A stretch of 64,000 nt of DNA. Source: Candidatus Korobacter versatilis. GTDB lineage: Bacteria > Acidobacteriota > Terriglobia > Terriglobales > Acidobacteriaceae. The stretch lies in the NCBI GenBank assembly GCA_016185395.1, contig JACPNR010000004.1, forward strand, positions 62,001 to 126,000. Reading direction: 5' to 3'. Each line of letters opens with the position of its first letter. The stretch's first letter is position 1. This document shows positions 1 through 8,602 of the stretch, one piece after another. The notes under the pieces are model-generated. The model saw only the letters and a program-made list of their open reading frames with translations, was not told the origin of the DNA and did no database searches. A program made the translations under genes and the position numbers.

Positions 1-607
1 TCGCCGTGGTGGTGCAGGCGCTGGAGTTCAAGTCGACCTGGCCGAGCACAACGCTGGCGGACATGCCGGTGGTGAAGGGAGGTTGGAACTCGAGCACGCG
101 GTTGTTTTCCCAATCCAGCACGAACATGTTCCCGTTGCGATCGAAGGCAACGTTCGCCGGTGAATCCAATGAGCTGGGGCCGACGCCACAGCCGGAGCTG
201 GTCATATCGGGTTGGCCGATGGCGACGGAAGCCGCCATGCCGGTGGTGAAGGGCGGCGCGTATTTGAGGATGCGGCAGTTGCCGTAATCGGCGACCCAGA
301 CATTGCCCGACGGGTCCATGGTGGAATCGTTGGGACTGCACTGTGTGGTAGCTGAAGTAGCACAGGCGCCGCTGTTCAGGTCCGGCTGCCCGAAGGCGAC
401 GATGGCGGGAGCGTTGGTGGTGATGGGCAGGTTGTAGAGCATGGTGCGGCTGTTGCCATAATCGACGACGAGCAGGCGAGTGGTCGCGGCACCGCCACCG
501 CCGCCCAAAAGACTGGCCAGTTCACCACTGGAACACCCGAACAAGGCCACCGACACCAACGTGAGAACTGCCCAGGCGCCATACATCCACTTCGATCTCT
601 TGTGCAT
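1..607 (-). CDS. NHL-repeat-like beta-propeller lipoprotein, 3' end outside the window
   Basis: The reading frame opens at ATG 605-607 and runs off the left edge, so about 202 N-terminal residues are visible. A strong ribosome binding site (GGAGGGAGG) lies just upstream. The N-terminus is a lipoprotein signal: basic residues, a hydrophobic stretch and a lipobox ending ALFGC with Cys25. A Gly/Ala-rich linker follows, then at least three propeller-blade-like repeats, each with a V-x-D-x-x-N/G-x-R motif and a GQPDL/GQVDL motif followed by a Cys. These repeats resemble NHL/SMP-30-type propellers, common in acidobacterial secreted proteins. It is probably anchored in the outer or inner membrane facing the periplasm. 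Substrate and function are unknown. Confidence 0.8.
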   Translation of the reverse strand, partial: MHKRSKWMYGAWAVLTLVSVALFGCSSGELASLLGGGGGAATTRLLVVDYGNSRTMLYNLPITTNAPAIVAFGQPDLNSGACATSATTQCSPNDSTMDPSGNVWVADYGNCRILKYAPPFTTGMAASVAIGQPDMTSSGCGVGPSSLDSPANVAFDRNGNMFVLDWENNRVLEFQPPFTTGMSASVVLGQVDLNSSACTTTA

Positions 608-732
608 TAGTCCTCCCTCCCTACCAAGAGCGGAGATTCTACCCTGCATCGTCGCAGATGGAACAGGAAAGAAGGACATGTCCGCGGCAGGTTTTGGGCC
701 GGCGTTGCCGGCACGGTGGTGGCGCGAGGTGA

Positions 733-1791
733 CTAGGCGGTGGTCGCGGTGGCGTGCGATTCGCACTCCTGGCGGGCGCGGCGGATGTCGTTCACGTCGC
801 CCATGGCGATGAGGACGCTGCCGGCGGTGAGCCGCAGGTTGTCGGTGGGGTTGGCGATGAACTTGTTGTCGCCGAGGACGTTCTTCACCGCCATGACGAG
901 CAGGTTGTAGCGCTGGTGCATCTTGAGTTCGGCGATGGTCTGCCCGATCCAGGGCGAGCCGGCGTTGATCTCGAGGTCTTCGATGCGCAGGGTGCGCGAC
1001 TGCTCGCGCAGCATGAGGTCGAGGAAGCCGACGACGTGCGGGCGCAGCGCTTCCGAGGCGAGACGCAATCCGCCGATGCGGTTGGGCGAGACGGTGGAAT
1101 TCGCGCCCGCCTTGATCATGCGGTCGGCGAATTTCGGATCGGTGTAGCGGGCCACGATGCGGATGTCGTCGCGGCGCTGGCGCGCCATGACGATGATGAC
1201 GAGGTTGTCCTTGTCGGAGGAGAGGGCGGCGATGAGGCCGCGAGCGCGGTCCATGCCGGCCTGGTCCATGACTTCCTCGTCGGTGGCGTCGCCGGGAACG
1301 ATGAGGACGTTGTCGGTACCTGCGGCGGTGTGGTGTTCGCGGAACTTCTTGATGACCTCGAGATTGCCCTCGATGACGACGAAGTCAGTGCCCGTCTTCT
1401 GCAGCTCGTCGACCGCGAAGCGACCGGTGTCGCCGAGCCCGCAGATGATGTAGTGGTTCTTCAGTTCGCCGATCTTTTTCTGCATCTTGCGTCTCCAGAA
1501 GATGTTGGTGATCTCGCCTTCGACGAGGAACGCGGTGACGACCGAGAACACGTACACCGTGATGGTGACCCCGAAGAGCACCACGAACATGTTGAAAATG
1601 CGCAGCGCGGGGTTGTGGGAAGTGTCGATGATCTCGCCATAGCCCACGCCGGCGAGCGTGATGACCGCCATGTACACGGCCTGCAGGAAGGTGACGCTTG
1701 TGCCGCCCAGCAGCCGGTATCCAGCCACACTGAAGGCAGTGATGGTGAGGAGCGCGACTACGGCGTATTGCAGTCTGCGGCGGAGGTCCAT
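733..1791 (-). CDS. Two-TM potassium channel with cytoplasmic RCK (TrkA-N/TrkA-C) domains
   Basis: 352 residues. Two membrane helices (about 9-28 and 66-90) flank a pore loop whose selectivity filter reads TLAGVGYGE (residues 45-53), matching the K+ channel TxxxGYG signature. A Rossmann RCK domain follows with nucleotide motif GLGDTG (118-123) and a conserved acidic residue after the second strand. A TrkA-C-like domain (about 265-345) ends the protein. This is the MthK/KchA-type architecture: a tetrameric K+ channel gated by a ligand bound to the RCK ring. It stands alone, divergent from mobA. No T-rich terminator was found downstream, only a GCCGGC-AAC-GCCGGC hairpin near 699-713. Confidence 0.9.
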   Translation of the reverse strand: MDLRRRLQYAVVALLTITAFSVAGYRLLGGTSVTFLQAVYMAVITLAGVGYGEIIDTSHNPALRIFNMFVVLFGVTITVYVFSVVTAFLVEGEITNIFWRRKMQKKIGELKNHYIICGLGDTGRFAVDELQKTGTDFVVIEGNLEVIKKFREHHTAAGTDNVLIVPGDATDEEVMDQAGMDRARGLIAALSSDKDNLVIIVMARQRRDDIRIVARYTDPKFADRMIKAGANSTVSPNRIGGLRLASEALRPHVVGFLDLMLREQSRTLRIEDLEINAGSPWIGQTIAELKMHQRYNLLVMAVKNVLGDNKFIANPTDNLRLTAGSVLIAMGDVNDIRRARQECESHATATTA

Positions 1792-1831
1792 GGGTGAGTC
1801 TTTGCTCTCTCAGGTGGGGAAAAGTAGCGCG

Positions 1832-1840
1832 ATTCTAGCA
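1832..1840 (-). promoter_or_regulatory. Extended -10 element for the potassium channel gene
   Basis: On the minus strand the sequence reads TGCTAGAAT, an extended -10 (TGn plus TAGAAT), 40 nt before the channel ATG. No convincing -35 is present, as expected for extended -10 promoters. Predicted by eye. Confidence 0.45.
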
Positions 1841-1906
1841 TAGGTTTCGTAGGCCACCAGAAGCGGCCAGTGCCGATTCTGGTGCCCCGCGGCCGCGAGT
1901 CTCGGC

Positions 1907-1912
1907 TACAAT
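1907..1912 (+). promoter_or_regulatory. -10-like hexamer immediately upstream of mobA
   Basis: TACAAT ends only 9 nt before the mobA ATG, so transcription would start 1-3 nt before the start codon. No Shine-Dalgarno sequence lies between. It is one of several such near-leaderless arrangements in the window. Confidence 0.35.
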
Positions 1913-1921
1913 CACGGCCAA

Positions 1922-2512
1922 ATGCACGACGTGACCGCATTCATCCTCGCGGGCGGGAAGAGCTCGCGCATGGGGACGGAGAAGGCCTTCCTCGAATTCG
2001 AGGGACACCTGCTCATCGACCACATGATCGCGATCGCCAAAGCGGTCGCGGAACAGATGCGCATCGTGGGACCGAAGCAGAAGTTCTCCGCCTTCGGGCA
2101 GATCGCGACGGACATCTACGCGGACCGCGGCCCGCTGGGCGGCATCCATGCGGCGCTCGAGATATCGCGGACGGAGTTCAACCTCATGCTCGCCATCGAC
2201 ACGCCGTTCGTGGAGCCGAAGTTCCTGCAGTACCTGCTGAAGCAGGCGCAGCACTCGGAGGCGCTGGTCACGGTGCCGAAGGTGGGCGGCGGTTACCAGC
2301 CGCTGTGCGCGTGTTATCGCAAGGAGTTCGAAGCGGTGGCGGACAAAGCGCTCGCCGCCGGTCATAATAAGATCGACGCGCTGTTCACGCCGGAGATCAC
2401 GCGGGTGATCGACGAGGCGGAGTTCGCGAAGCTGGGATATTCCACGGCGATATTCCAGAACCTGAATACGAAGGAAGACGTGGAGCAGGCGAAAGGGTCG
2501 GGAGCGATATGA
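1922..2512 (+). CDS. mobA: Molybdenum cofactor guanylyltransferase (MobA family)
   Basis: 196 residues. It transfers GMP from GTP to molybdopterin to make the guanine dinucleotide form of the cofactor in the cytoplasm. The N-terminus holds the nucleotidyltransferase signature LAGGKSSRMG (9-18) followed by Lys21. GPLGG near residue 77 and the metal-binding Asp in AIDTPF (near 96) are also in place. Length is normal for MobA. The 3' end overlaps the next ORF by 4 bp (ATGA), so the two are probably translated together. Paralogues acting on other nucleotide sugars share the fold, but the motif set favours MobA. No other molybdenum cofactor gene is nearby, apart from the MoaB-like domain of cinA. 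Confidence 0.82.
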   Translation: MHDVTAFILAGGKSSRMGTEKAFLEFEGHLLIDHMIAIAKAVAEQMRIVGPKQKFSAFGQIATDIYADRGPLGGIHAALEISRTEFNLMLAIDTPFVEPKFLQYLLKQAQHSEALVTVPKVGGGYQPLCACYRKEFEAVADKALAAGHNKIDALFTPEITRVIDEAEFAKLGYSTAIFQNLNTKEDVEQAKGSGAI

Positions 2513-3339
2513 GCGCACACGGTACGCACGGGCAGCACCGTCCGAATGAGAGCGGGACGGCCAAGCCGTACATCAAGTTCACGGACGTCTACAAGGCCTT
2601 CGGATCGCACGTCGTCCTCGACCACGTGAACTTCGACGTGGTGCCGGGCGAAACGGTCTGCATCCTGGGACGGTCGGGGGTGGGCAAGTCGGTCTCGCTG
2701 CACATCATCATGGGGTTCCTCAAGCCGGACAGCGGCAACGTGATCGTGGCGGACGAAGACGTGACGCACTATTCCGAGATGGAGATGGAGCGCATCCGGA
2801 AGAAAGTGACCATGGTGTTCCAGAACGGCGCGCTCTTCGACTCGCTCACCGTGGGCGAGAACGTGGCGTTCCCGCTGCGCGAGCGGCGCGACCTGGACGA
2901 GGAGCAGATCTACCAGGTCGTGGATGGGTTGCTGGAGATGGTGGGCGTGCGCCAGTACCGCGACCAGCTTCCGCCCGAGCTTTCCACCGGGATGAAGCGT
3001 TCGGTGGCCATCGCGCGCGCGCTGGCGGCGCAGCCCGAATGCATCCTGTATGACGAGCCCACGACGATGGTGGACCCGTTGATGGCCCAGTTGCTGGGTG
3101 ATCTGATCAAAAAGCTCAAGTATCAGTTGAAGCTGACTTCGATCGTGGTGACGCACGACATGCGGCTGGCCAAGAAGCTGGCCGACCGCATCATGTTCCT
3201 GCACGAAGCCAAGGCGATCTTCTTTGGGACCATGGCGGAGATGGAACGTTCCGCGAATCCGATCGTCCAGGAATTTCTGGACCTGGACGAACTGGTGTTG
3301 CCGGGACGCGGGCCGGACCGGCCTCGCCCAAGCGCGTAA
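2509..3339 (+). CDS. MlaF/Ttg2A-like ABC transporter ATP-binding protein
   Basis: 276 residues. All ABC ATPase motifs are present: Walker A GRSGVGKS (54-61), a Q-loop in MVFQNGALF, a signature variant LSTGMKRSVAIARA, Walker B CILYDEPTT and the switch His in VVTHD. The phrase FQNGALFDSLTVGENVAFPLRE is typical of the MlaF/MceG branch that drives phospholipid transport between inner and outer membranes. The signature is STGMK rather than the textbook LSGGQ, which is common in this branch. It overlaps mobA by 4 bp. No MlaE permease or MCE-domain protein is next to it, so its partners must lie elsewhere. Confidence 0.85.
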   Translation: MSAHGTHGQHRPNESGTAKPYIKFTDVYKAFGSHVVLDHVNFDVVPGETVCILGRSGVGKSVSLHIIMGFLKPDSGNVIVADEDVTHYSEMEMERIRKKVTMVFQNGALFDSLTVGENVAFPLRERRDLDEEQIYQVVDGLLEMVGVRQYRDQLPPELSTGMKRSVAIARALAAQPECILYDEPTTMVDPLMAQLLGDLIKKLKYQLKLTSIVVTHDMRLAKKLADRIMFLHEAKAIFFGTMAEMERSANPIVQEFLDLDELVLPGRGPDRPRPSA

Positions 3340-3376
3340 AGCGGGACGGCCCAGGGGACCTCTAACGGGAGGCGGC

Positions 3377-3736
3377 ATGGCTGCAATCAGCTTTGGCGGA
3401 ATATTTTTAAGGGCGAATGATCCTAAAGCTCTGTATCAATGGTACGAGCGGCACCTGGGCCTGGTGAAGGGCGAGGGATCGTTCGCGTTTCCTGCTCCGA
3501 CGCAACGCCCGCAGGTCGTCTTCTCCTTTTTCAAGCAAGACAACGCCTACTTCCCTCCGGCACAGAAAGCAATGCTCAATCTCCAGGTGGACGATCTGGA
3601 TGGAGTGCTGGACCGTTTGATCGCCGATGGTGTGGCGGTCGATCCAAAACGCGAGAGCTACGACTTCGGGAAGTTCGGCTGGGTCACCGACCCGGAAGGA
3701 AACCGCGTGGAGCTTTGGCAACCGGTCGCCGAATGA
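3377..3736 (+). CDS. VOC (glyoxalase/bleomycin-resistance) superfamily protein
   Basis: 119 residues from ATG 3377, chosen because a GGGAGG ribosome binding site sits 4-5 nt upstream; a longer in-frame extension would overlap the ABC gene. It has the beta-alpha-beta-beta-beta fold pattern of a single VOC module pair. The ending DPEGNRVELWQP is the classic second-half metal-ligand motif (Glu in VELW). Such proteins are metal-dependent enzymes or resistance proteins; the substrate cannot be read from the sequence. It ends 7 bp from the convergent ribE. Confidence 0.8.
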   Translation: MAAISFGGIFLRANDPKALYQWYERHLGLVKGEGSFAFPAPTQRPQVVFSFFKQDNAYFPPAQKAMLNLQVDDLDGVLDRLIADGVAVDPKRESYDFGKFGWVTDPEGNRVELWQPVAE

Positions 3737-3743
3737 GCCGCGC

Positions 3744-4388
3744 TTAGAAGCCTTCCTCGCGCAGACGTTCGAGCGTGATGGCTTCGCTCCCGGGTCTTTG
3801 CGCGAGCATGCGCTCGGCGTATTTTGCCAAGACATCCACCTCGATGTTCAACGGATCGCCCGCGCGCAGGGCATGGAGGTTGGTCGCGGTGAAAGTGTGC
3901 GGGATGATAGCTATCTCGATCTCGTCACGCCCGATCTTCGCCACCGTGAGGCTGATGCCCTCGATGGCGATGGAACCTTTGAAGACCACGTAGCGCGCGA
4001 GCTCCGGGGGCAGCGAGACGCGGAGCAGATAATCGTCGCCGCCGGAGACCTTGGTGAGCGAGGTCAGGGCGCCGACGCCATCGACGTGGCCCTGCACGAT
4101 GTGTCCGCCCATGCGGTCGCCGGACTTCATGGGCAGCTCGAGATTGACGAGCGTCTTCGCTTTCAGCCGGGAGAGGGAAGTGCGCGCGACGGTCTCGGCG
4201 GCGAGGTCGGCGGTGAAGGCGTATTTCTTGATGTCGACGGCGGTGAGGCAGACGCCGCTGACAGCGATGGAATCACCCTGCTGCAACCGGCGGGCGAGCC
4301 GCTCGGTCGAGATGGTGAGCCGCAGCGTGCCACCCGCGCCGGTGACGGCCGCGACTTGTCCGACATCTTCGATGAGGCCGGTGAACAT
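3744..4388 (-). CDS. ribE: Riboflavin synthase, alpha subunit
   Basis: 214 residues. It dismutates two 6,7-dimethyl-8-ribityllumazine molecules to riboflavin. The N-terminus MFTGLIEDVG is diagnostic. The chain is two tandem lumazine-binding barrels, with motif pairs SGVCLTAVD (first barrel) and EGISLTVAK (second), and GGHIVQGHVDG between them. The start codon overlaps the ribD stop (TGATG), indicating translational coupling in a ribD-ribE operon. The family is also called RibC or RibE depending on the organism. Confidence 0.95.
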   Translation of the reverse strand: MFTGLIEDVGQVAAVTGAGGTLRLTISTERLARRLQQGDSIAVSGVCLTAVDIKKYAFTADLAAETVARTSLSRLKAKTLVNLELPMKSGDRMGGHIVQGHVDGVGALTSLTKVSGGDDYLLRVSLPPELARYVVFKGSIAIEGISLTVAKIGRDEIEIAIIPHTFTATNLHALRAGDPLNIEVDVLAKYAERMLAQRPGSEAITLERLREEGF

Positions 4389-5566
4389 CAGATGCCCTCG
4401 TAGGGATCGCGCAGGTACCCTTCGACCGCGAAGTCCTCGCCAAAGCGGTGCAGCTCGAAATGCTTCACGTAAGCGGCGTCGCTCATGTGGCGGAAGCCGG
4501 GGCCGGCGGCGAATGGGATGGAGCCGGTGCCCGCCAATATCTTAGGCGCGTAGTACAGGAAAACCTTGTCGACCACGCCGCTCGAGAGCGCGGCCCAGTT
4601 GACCAGCGCGCCGCCTTCGATGAGCAGGCTGGTGAGCTCGAGCTCGCCGAGGCGCGCGACGATCTGCTGCATGTCGGGACGTCCGTCGGCGGAGCCGAGC
4701 TTGACCTGCTCGACGCGGACGCCGAGTGACTCGAGCGCCTTCTTCTTCTTTTCTTCCGCGAAGGAACAGAAGACGATGACGTCGCTCTTCGCCGTCTTGA
4801 CGACGCGCGATTCCAGCGGGAGACGCAGCCGGGAATCGAGCACCACACGCTGCAACGGACGGCGACGCGGACGCAAGGTGCGATCGGTGAGCAAGGGGTC
4901 GTCGGCGACGATGGTGCCCACGCCGACCATGATGGCGTCGGCGGCGTGGCGCAGTTCCTGCACGTGTGCGCGCGCGGCCTCGCTAGTGATGTACGTGGTG
5001 CTGGCGCTGCCGGAGCCGAGCGCGGTGGGACTGTGCGACACAGCATGCGCGCCCCCGGGCGGAGGCGCGATCTTGCCGTCGAGCGTGATGGCGGCCTTGA
5101 GCGTGACGAGCGGGAGGCGCGTGCGGATCCACTTGGCGAAGCCTTCGTTGAGCCGGCGGGCTTCGGCCTGTAACAGGCCCTCGGTGACGTCGATGCCGGC
5201 GGCGCGCAGTTGCTCGAATCCTGAGCCCGCGACTTGCGGATTCGGATCGCGCATGGCGGCGACCACACGCCTCACTCCCGAAGCGATGACAGCGGCGGTA
5301 CAGGGAGGAGTGCGTCCCTGGTGACTGCATGGTTCGAGATTGAGGTAGAGCGTGCCGCCCTTGGCCTTTGCGCCGGCTTGTTCGAGCGCGAGGACTTCGC
5401 CGTGCTTCACGCCGTCGTAGGTATGGGAGCCGCGGCCGACGACGTTGCCGGCTGCGTCCGTGACGACGGCGCCTACGCATGGGTTGGGCGAGGTCAGCGC
5501 GCAGCCTTGCGCCGCGAGGGCGAGAGCTTCGCGCATCAGCATTTCGTCTTGCGATCGGCCGGGCAT
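4388..5566 (-). CDS. ribD: Bifunctional riboflavin deaminase/reductase RibD
   Basis: 392 residues. It catalyses two consecutive riboflavin steps: deamination of the pyrimidine and NADPH-dependent reduction of the ribosyl chain. The deaminase domain (about 1-145) has the zinc motif PCSHQGRTPPC with both cysteines. The upstream catalytic motif reads KHGEV instead of the usual HAE. The reductase domain (about 150-380) has VGVGTIVADDPLLT. Compared with the usual family, an extra Gly/Ser/Ala-rich stretch (about 168-188) sits at the domain junction before the TYITS segment. It is first in an operon with ribE. Repeat material starts 5 bp upstream of the start codon. Confidence 0.95.
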   Translation of the reverse strand: MPGRSQDEMLMREALALAAQGCALTSPNPCVGAVVTDAAGNVVGRGSHTYDGVKHGEVLALEQAGAKAKGGTLYLNLEPCSHQGRTPPCTAAVIASGVRRVVAAMRDPNPQVAGSGFEQLRAAGIDVTEGLLQAEARRLNEGFAKWIRTRLPLVTLKAAITLDGKIAPPPGGAHAVSHSPTALGSGSASTTYITSEAARAHVQELRHAADAIMVGVGTIVADDPLLTDRTLRPRRRPLQRVVLDSRLRLPLESRVVKTAKSDVIVFCSFAEEKKKKALESLGVRVEQVKLGSADGRPDMQQIVARLGELELTSLLIEGGALVNWAALSSGVVDKVFLYYAPKILAGTGSIPFAAGPGFRHMSDAAYVKHFELHRFGEDFAVEGYLRDPYEGI

Positions 5567-5570
5567 TTTG

Positions 5571-5630
5571 TGCCGCCCCCTAAGGGAGCCCCAACAATCA
5601 AGGAGCTTACGGCGCGGCTGAAGCCGCGCC
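5571..5630. repeat. Interspersed GC-rich palindromic repeats between ribD and ftsY
   Basis: Starts with a GTGCCGCCCC-type element (CCCCCTAAGGGAGCCCC region), related to copies at 10985-11057 and 28302-28372. Then comes a perfect 9-bp stem GGCGCGGCT-GA-AGCCGCGCC at 5611-5630. Nothing coding fits here. It looks like a REP-type extragenic palindrome. Confidence 0.6.
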
Positions 5631-5641
5631 CCTCCGAAAGA

Positions 5642-6586
5642 TCAGGCAAATAACGAATCGACAAAATCCTGCGCGTTGAACGGCAGCAGGTCACCCTGCT
5701 TCTCGCCCACACCGACGTAGCGGACGGGCAGGCCGAGTTCGCGCGAGATGGCGACGACCACGCCACCCTTTGCGGTGCCGTCGAGCTTAGTAAGCACGAT
5801 GCCGGTGACGCCGGCGGACTGGGTGAAGAGGCGCGCTTGCTGCAGGCCGTTCTGTCCGGTGGTCGCGTCCATCACGAGCAGGACTTCGTGCGGCGCGCCG
5901 GGCACGACGCGCTGCGCGGTGCGCGTCATCTTTTCCAGTTCCGACATGAGATTGGTCTTGGTGTGGAGGCGGCCGGCGGTGTCCACGATGACGTAGTCGG
6001 TCTTGCGCGCGCTGGCTGCCTGGAGCGCGTCGAACAGGACGGCGGAGGGATCGCCGCCGGGCTTCGTCTTGATGACCTCGGCGCCGGTGCGGTCTCCCCA
6101 GACTTCCAATTGCTCGATGGCGGCGGCGCGGAAGGTGTCCGCGGCGGCGAGCAGGACGGTCTTGCCCTGCGCGCGCAGCGTGTGCGCGAGCTTGCCGATG
6201 GTGGTCGTTTTGCCAGTGCCGTTGACGCCGACGACGAGGATGACCTCCGGTCCTTCGACCCGTTTCGCGGGACGCTCGGCTGACTTCAAGATGGCGAGCA
6301 GCTCTTCCTTGAGCAGGCGCTTCAACTCGCCGACGTTGCCGATCTGCTTGTGGTCTGCCTTCTCGCGGAGGTTGCCGAGGACCTGCCCGGTGGTCGCGGA
6401 GCCAAGGTCGGAGGCGAGCAGCGTGGCCTCCAGCTCGTCGAGCGTGTTGCGGTCGATCTGCTTGTTCCAGGAGGCGATCTCGTCGATGCGCTCGCCGAGG
6501 GACTCACGCGTGCGCGTGACCGCTTCCTTCATGCGGTCGAGGAAGGTCGGTTTGACCTCGGTGCTGCCGAATAGGGTCTGGATCAT
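5642..6586 (-). CDS. ftsY: Signal recognition particle receptor FtsY
   Basis: 314 residues. This is the GTPase at the inner membrane that docks the Ffh-SRP RNA-ribosome complex on SecYEG. It has a short NG-type layout: helical N domain (about 10-110), then G1 GVNGTGKTTT (120-129), the DTFRAAAIEQL motif, DTAGR (G3) and TKLDGTAKGG (G4/G5). The long acidic A domain of enterobacterial FtsY is absent, as in many non-enteric bacteria. A TATAAT-like -10 lies at 6615-6620 on the minus strand. Its RNA partner is the ffs gene at 18231. Confidence 0.96.
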   Translation of the reverse strand: MIQTLFGSTEVKPTFLDRMKEAVTRTRESLGERIDEIASWNKQIDRNTLDELEATLLASDLGSATTGQVLGNLREKADHKQIGNVGELKRLLKEELLAILKSAERPAKRVEGPEVILVVGVNGTGKTTTIGKLAHTLRAQGKTVLLAAADTFRAAAIEQLEVWGDRTGAEVIKTKPGGDPSAVLFDALQAASARKTDYVIVDTAGRLHTKTNLMSELEKMTRTAQRVVPGAPHEVLLVMDATTGQNGLQQARLFTQSAGVTGIVLTKLDGTAKGGVVVAISRELGLPVRYVGVGEKQGDLLPFNAQDFVDSLFA

Positions 6587-6614
6587 GATGAGTGCCGCAC
6601 GACGCGGAACCCCT

Positions 6615-6620
6615 GATTAT
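6615..6620 (-). promoter_or_regulatory. -10 hexamer for ftsY
   Basis: The minus strand reads TATAAT, a perfect consensus -10, 28 nt before the ftsY ATG. A clear -35 is lacking. Confidence 0.45.
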
Positions 6621-6642
6621 ACGGGGAAGAGCGGCGGCGGGA

Positions 6643-6671
6643 CGCCACCGCTACAGCCGGCGAGACGCCGG
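6643..6671. repeat. Short palindromic repeat downstream of the HD-GYP gene
   Basis: GCCGGC-GAGAC-GCCGGC (6655-6671), preceded by a similar CCACCGCTAC unit, lies between the ftsY promoter and the HD-GYP stop. It resembles a widespread extragenic GC-rich palindrome and has no T-run, so it is not a classical terminator. Confidence 0.4.
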
Positions 6672-6673
6672 CG

Positions 6674-8485
6674 CTACGACTTCATGGTCTCCACGATGGC
6701 GGGTGCGGCGCTGGCTGCTGCGGCCGCCGCGGCTGCGGCCTGGTCGGCGGAGACGGTGGCGGCGCGATGCAAGCGCAGCTTGCCGCCTTCGAAGACGGCG
6801 GTGAGCGCGGCGACCACGCGCGGGTCGAACTTCGTGTTGGCCAGCGAGTTGATGATGCGGACGACGTACTCGGGGTCCATGGCGGCCTGGTAGGGGCGGT
6901 TGGTCGTCATGGCGTCGAAGGTGTCGGCCACGGTAATGACCCGCGGCATGAGCGGGATGTCGTCGCCCTTGAGGCCGTGCGGGTAGCCGCGTCCATCGAG
7001 TGACTCGTGGTGCAGCTCGATGCCGGGGATCATCTCCTTGAGCATCTCGACAGGACGCAAGATGGTGGCGCCCTTCGAGGTGTGCGTCTTCATGATCTCG
7101 AATTCGTCGGGCGTGAGCGCGCCGGGCTTCTTCAGGATGCGGTCTTCGATGCCGATCTTGCCGACGTCGTGGAGCTGCGCGGAGATACGGATCTTCTCGA
7201 TGTCTTCCTTCATCAAGGCCAGTTCGGTCGCGAGGATGACGGAGTAGCGCGTGACGCGGTCGGAGTGGCCTTTGGTGTACGGGTCCTTTTCGTCGACCGC
7301 GCCGGCGAGCATCTGGATGGAACTCATGAAGAGCGCGCGGTTCTCTTCGGCGGCCTTCTTCAGGTCGAAGACCATGCGCTCGAGGTCGCCGGTCATGACG
7401 TTGAAGGTGGCGGCGAGTTCACCGATCTCAGTACGCGACTTCAGGTGGACGCGCTGCGAGAAGTCGCCCTTGGCGATGGCGCGGCTGGACGAAGTGAGCA
7501 CGTCGATGGGGTGCGTGATCTTGCGCGCCGCGATGACGCTGAGCAGCAGGATGATGACGACCAGTCCTGCCGCCAGGAAGTTCGCGGTGCGCTGCATCTC
7601 GAAAACGCCCTGGTAGGCCTGCCGCTGCGTCTTCTGCGCGACGACCGCCCACTCGAGCGCCGGCACCGGACTATAAGTGCCGAGCATGGCGACCTTCTCT
7701 TTGGCGTCGTTGCCGTCGTCGAGCTGGAATTCCTTGGTGGCGCGGACTTGGGTCTTGCCGCCGAGGTCCACGAAGTTCTTCACGATCTCGATCTTCGTCA
7801 TGTCCTGGCCAACGGCGTAGGTTTGGTTAGCGCCGGCGACGAGGCGTCCGTTGCGATCGACGACGTAGGCCAGCAGACCGCCGGTGGCGGCATCTTTGAG
7901 GCGCTTGGTCAGAAAGTTCAGGTCGACGATGGTGGAGATCATGCCGATGAAGCGTCCGTCGGCCATGAGCGGGGTGGAGACGAGCATCACGGTGTGGCGC
8001 TCTTTGCCGGCGCCGACCTCGAGCGCCTGTCCGTTATAGGGACGGCCATCACGCGCGGCAGCGAAGGCGTGCTCCAGTTCGCGGCGGATGAAGTCATCGA
8101 GCGCGATCCTGCCGGCGGAGATGCCTTTCGTCTCATCGTTGAGGATGGTGGCGTAAGCGATGTCGGGCGATGAGGAGACGAACTTCTCGAGCAGCGCGCG
8201 CAGCTCGGGCGAGCTCACGTGTTCGCCGGTGAGGTTCGAGCCGCTCGTCACCAGGATGGCGGATGCCAGGTTCGAGAGCATGGTGCGCAGGTTGCTCTGG
8301 CGCTGGCTGATGTCCTCCGCCAGCGAACCGGTGATGGTGTTCTGCAATACCTGCTCCTGCGTCTTGAGCTGTTCGCGATTGATGCCCACGACCTGCGTGG
8401 CATAAAAGTAGAGCGGCACCACGCTCACCAGGATGAGCACGCCTAGGATCAAGTAAAGGATGGGCAGACGGAATGGGCTAGCCAT
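6674..8485 (-). CDS. Membrane sensor HD-GYP cyclic-di-GMP phosphodiesterase
   Basis: 603 residues. An N-terminal membrane helix (about 8-28) precedes an extracytoplasmic dCache-like sensor domain (about 35-300). A second helix (about 308-330) leads to a HAMP domain (about 332-385) and then an HD-GYP domain (about 400-575). The catalytic residues look intact: HSDRV, LHDVGKIG, HHESLDGRGYP and the downstream TVADTFDAMTTNRPY. HD-GYP proteins hydrolyse c-di-GMP, so this should couple a periplasmic ligand to c-di-GMP breakdown. The C-terminal tail is a polyalanine run. A TACAAT -10 sits at 8517-8522 on the minus strand. No GGDEF partner is nearby. Confidence 0.92.
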   Translation of the reverse strand: MASPFRLPILYLILGVLILVSVVPLYFYATQVVGINREQLKTQEQVLQNTITGSLAEDISQRQSNLRTMLSNLASAILVTSGSNLTGEHVSSPELRALLEKFVSSSPDIAYATILNDETKGISAGRIALDDFIRRELEHAFAAARDGRPYNGQALEVGAGKERHTVMLVSTPLMADGRFIGMISTIVDLNFLTKRLKDAATGGLLAYVVDRNGRLVAGANQTYAVGQDMTKIEIVKNFVDLGGKTQVRATKEFQLDDGNDAKEKVAMLGTYSPVPALEWAVVAQKTQRQAYQGVFEMQRTANFLAAGLVVIILLLSVIAARKITHPIDVLTSSSRAIAKGDFSQRVHLKSRTEIGELAATFNVMTGDLERMVFDLKKAAEENRALFMSSIQMLAGAVDEKDPYTKGHSDRVTRYSVILATELALMKEDIEKIRISAQLHDVGKIGIEDRILKKPGALTPDEFEIMKTHTSKGATILRPVEMLKEMIPGIELHHESLDGRGYPHGLKGDDIPLMPRVITVADTFDAMTTNRPYQAAMDPEYVVRIINSLANTKFDPRVVAALTAVFEGGKLRLHRAATVSADQAAAAAAAAASAAPAIVETMKS

Positions 8486-8602
8486 GCGCTTGGAAGATGT
8501 CCCCTGAATTGGCCGGATTGTAACCCGAAATGGGACGATTTCAGATTGTTGATTTCAGATTGCAGAATGAGGAGTTAGCTGCCCGAGGCCATCTGCGGTT
8601 GC

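Noticed and set aside
754..1797. 347-codon plus-strand frame opposite the potassium channel
   Set aside because: Exact antisense of a clear channel gene; acidic, repetitive composition from GC-rich codon positions; no ribosome binding site.
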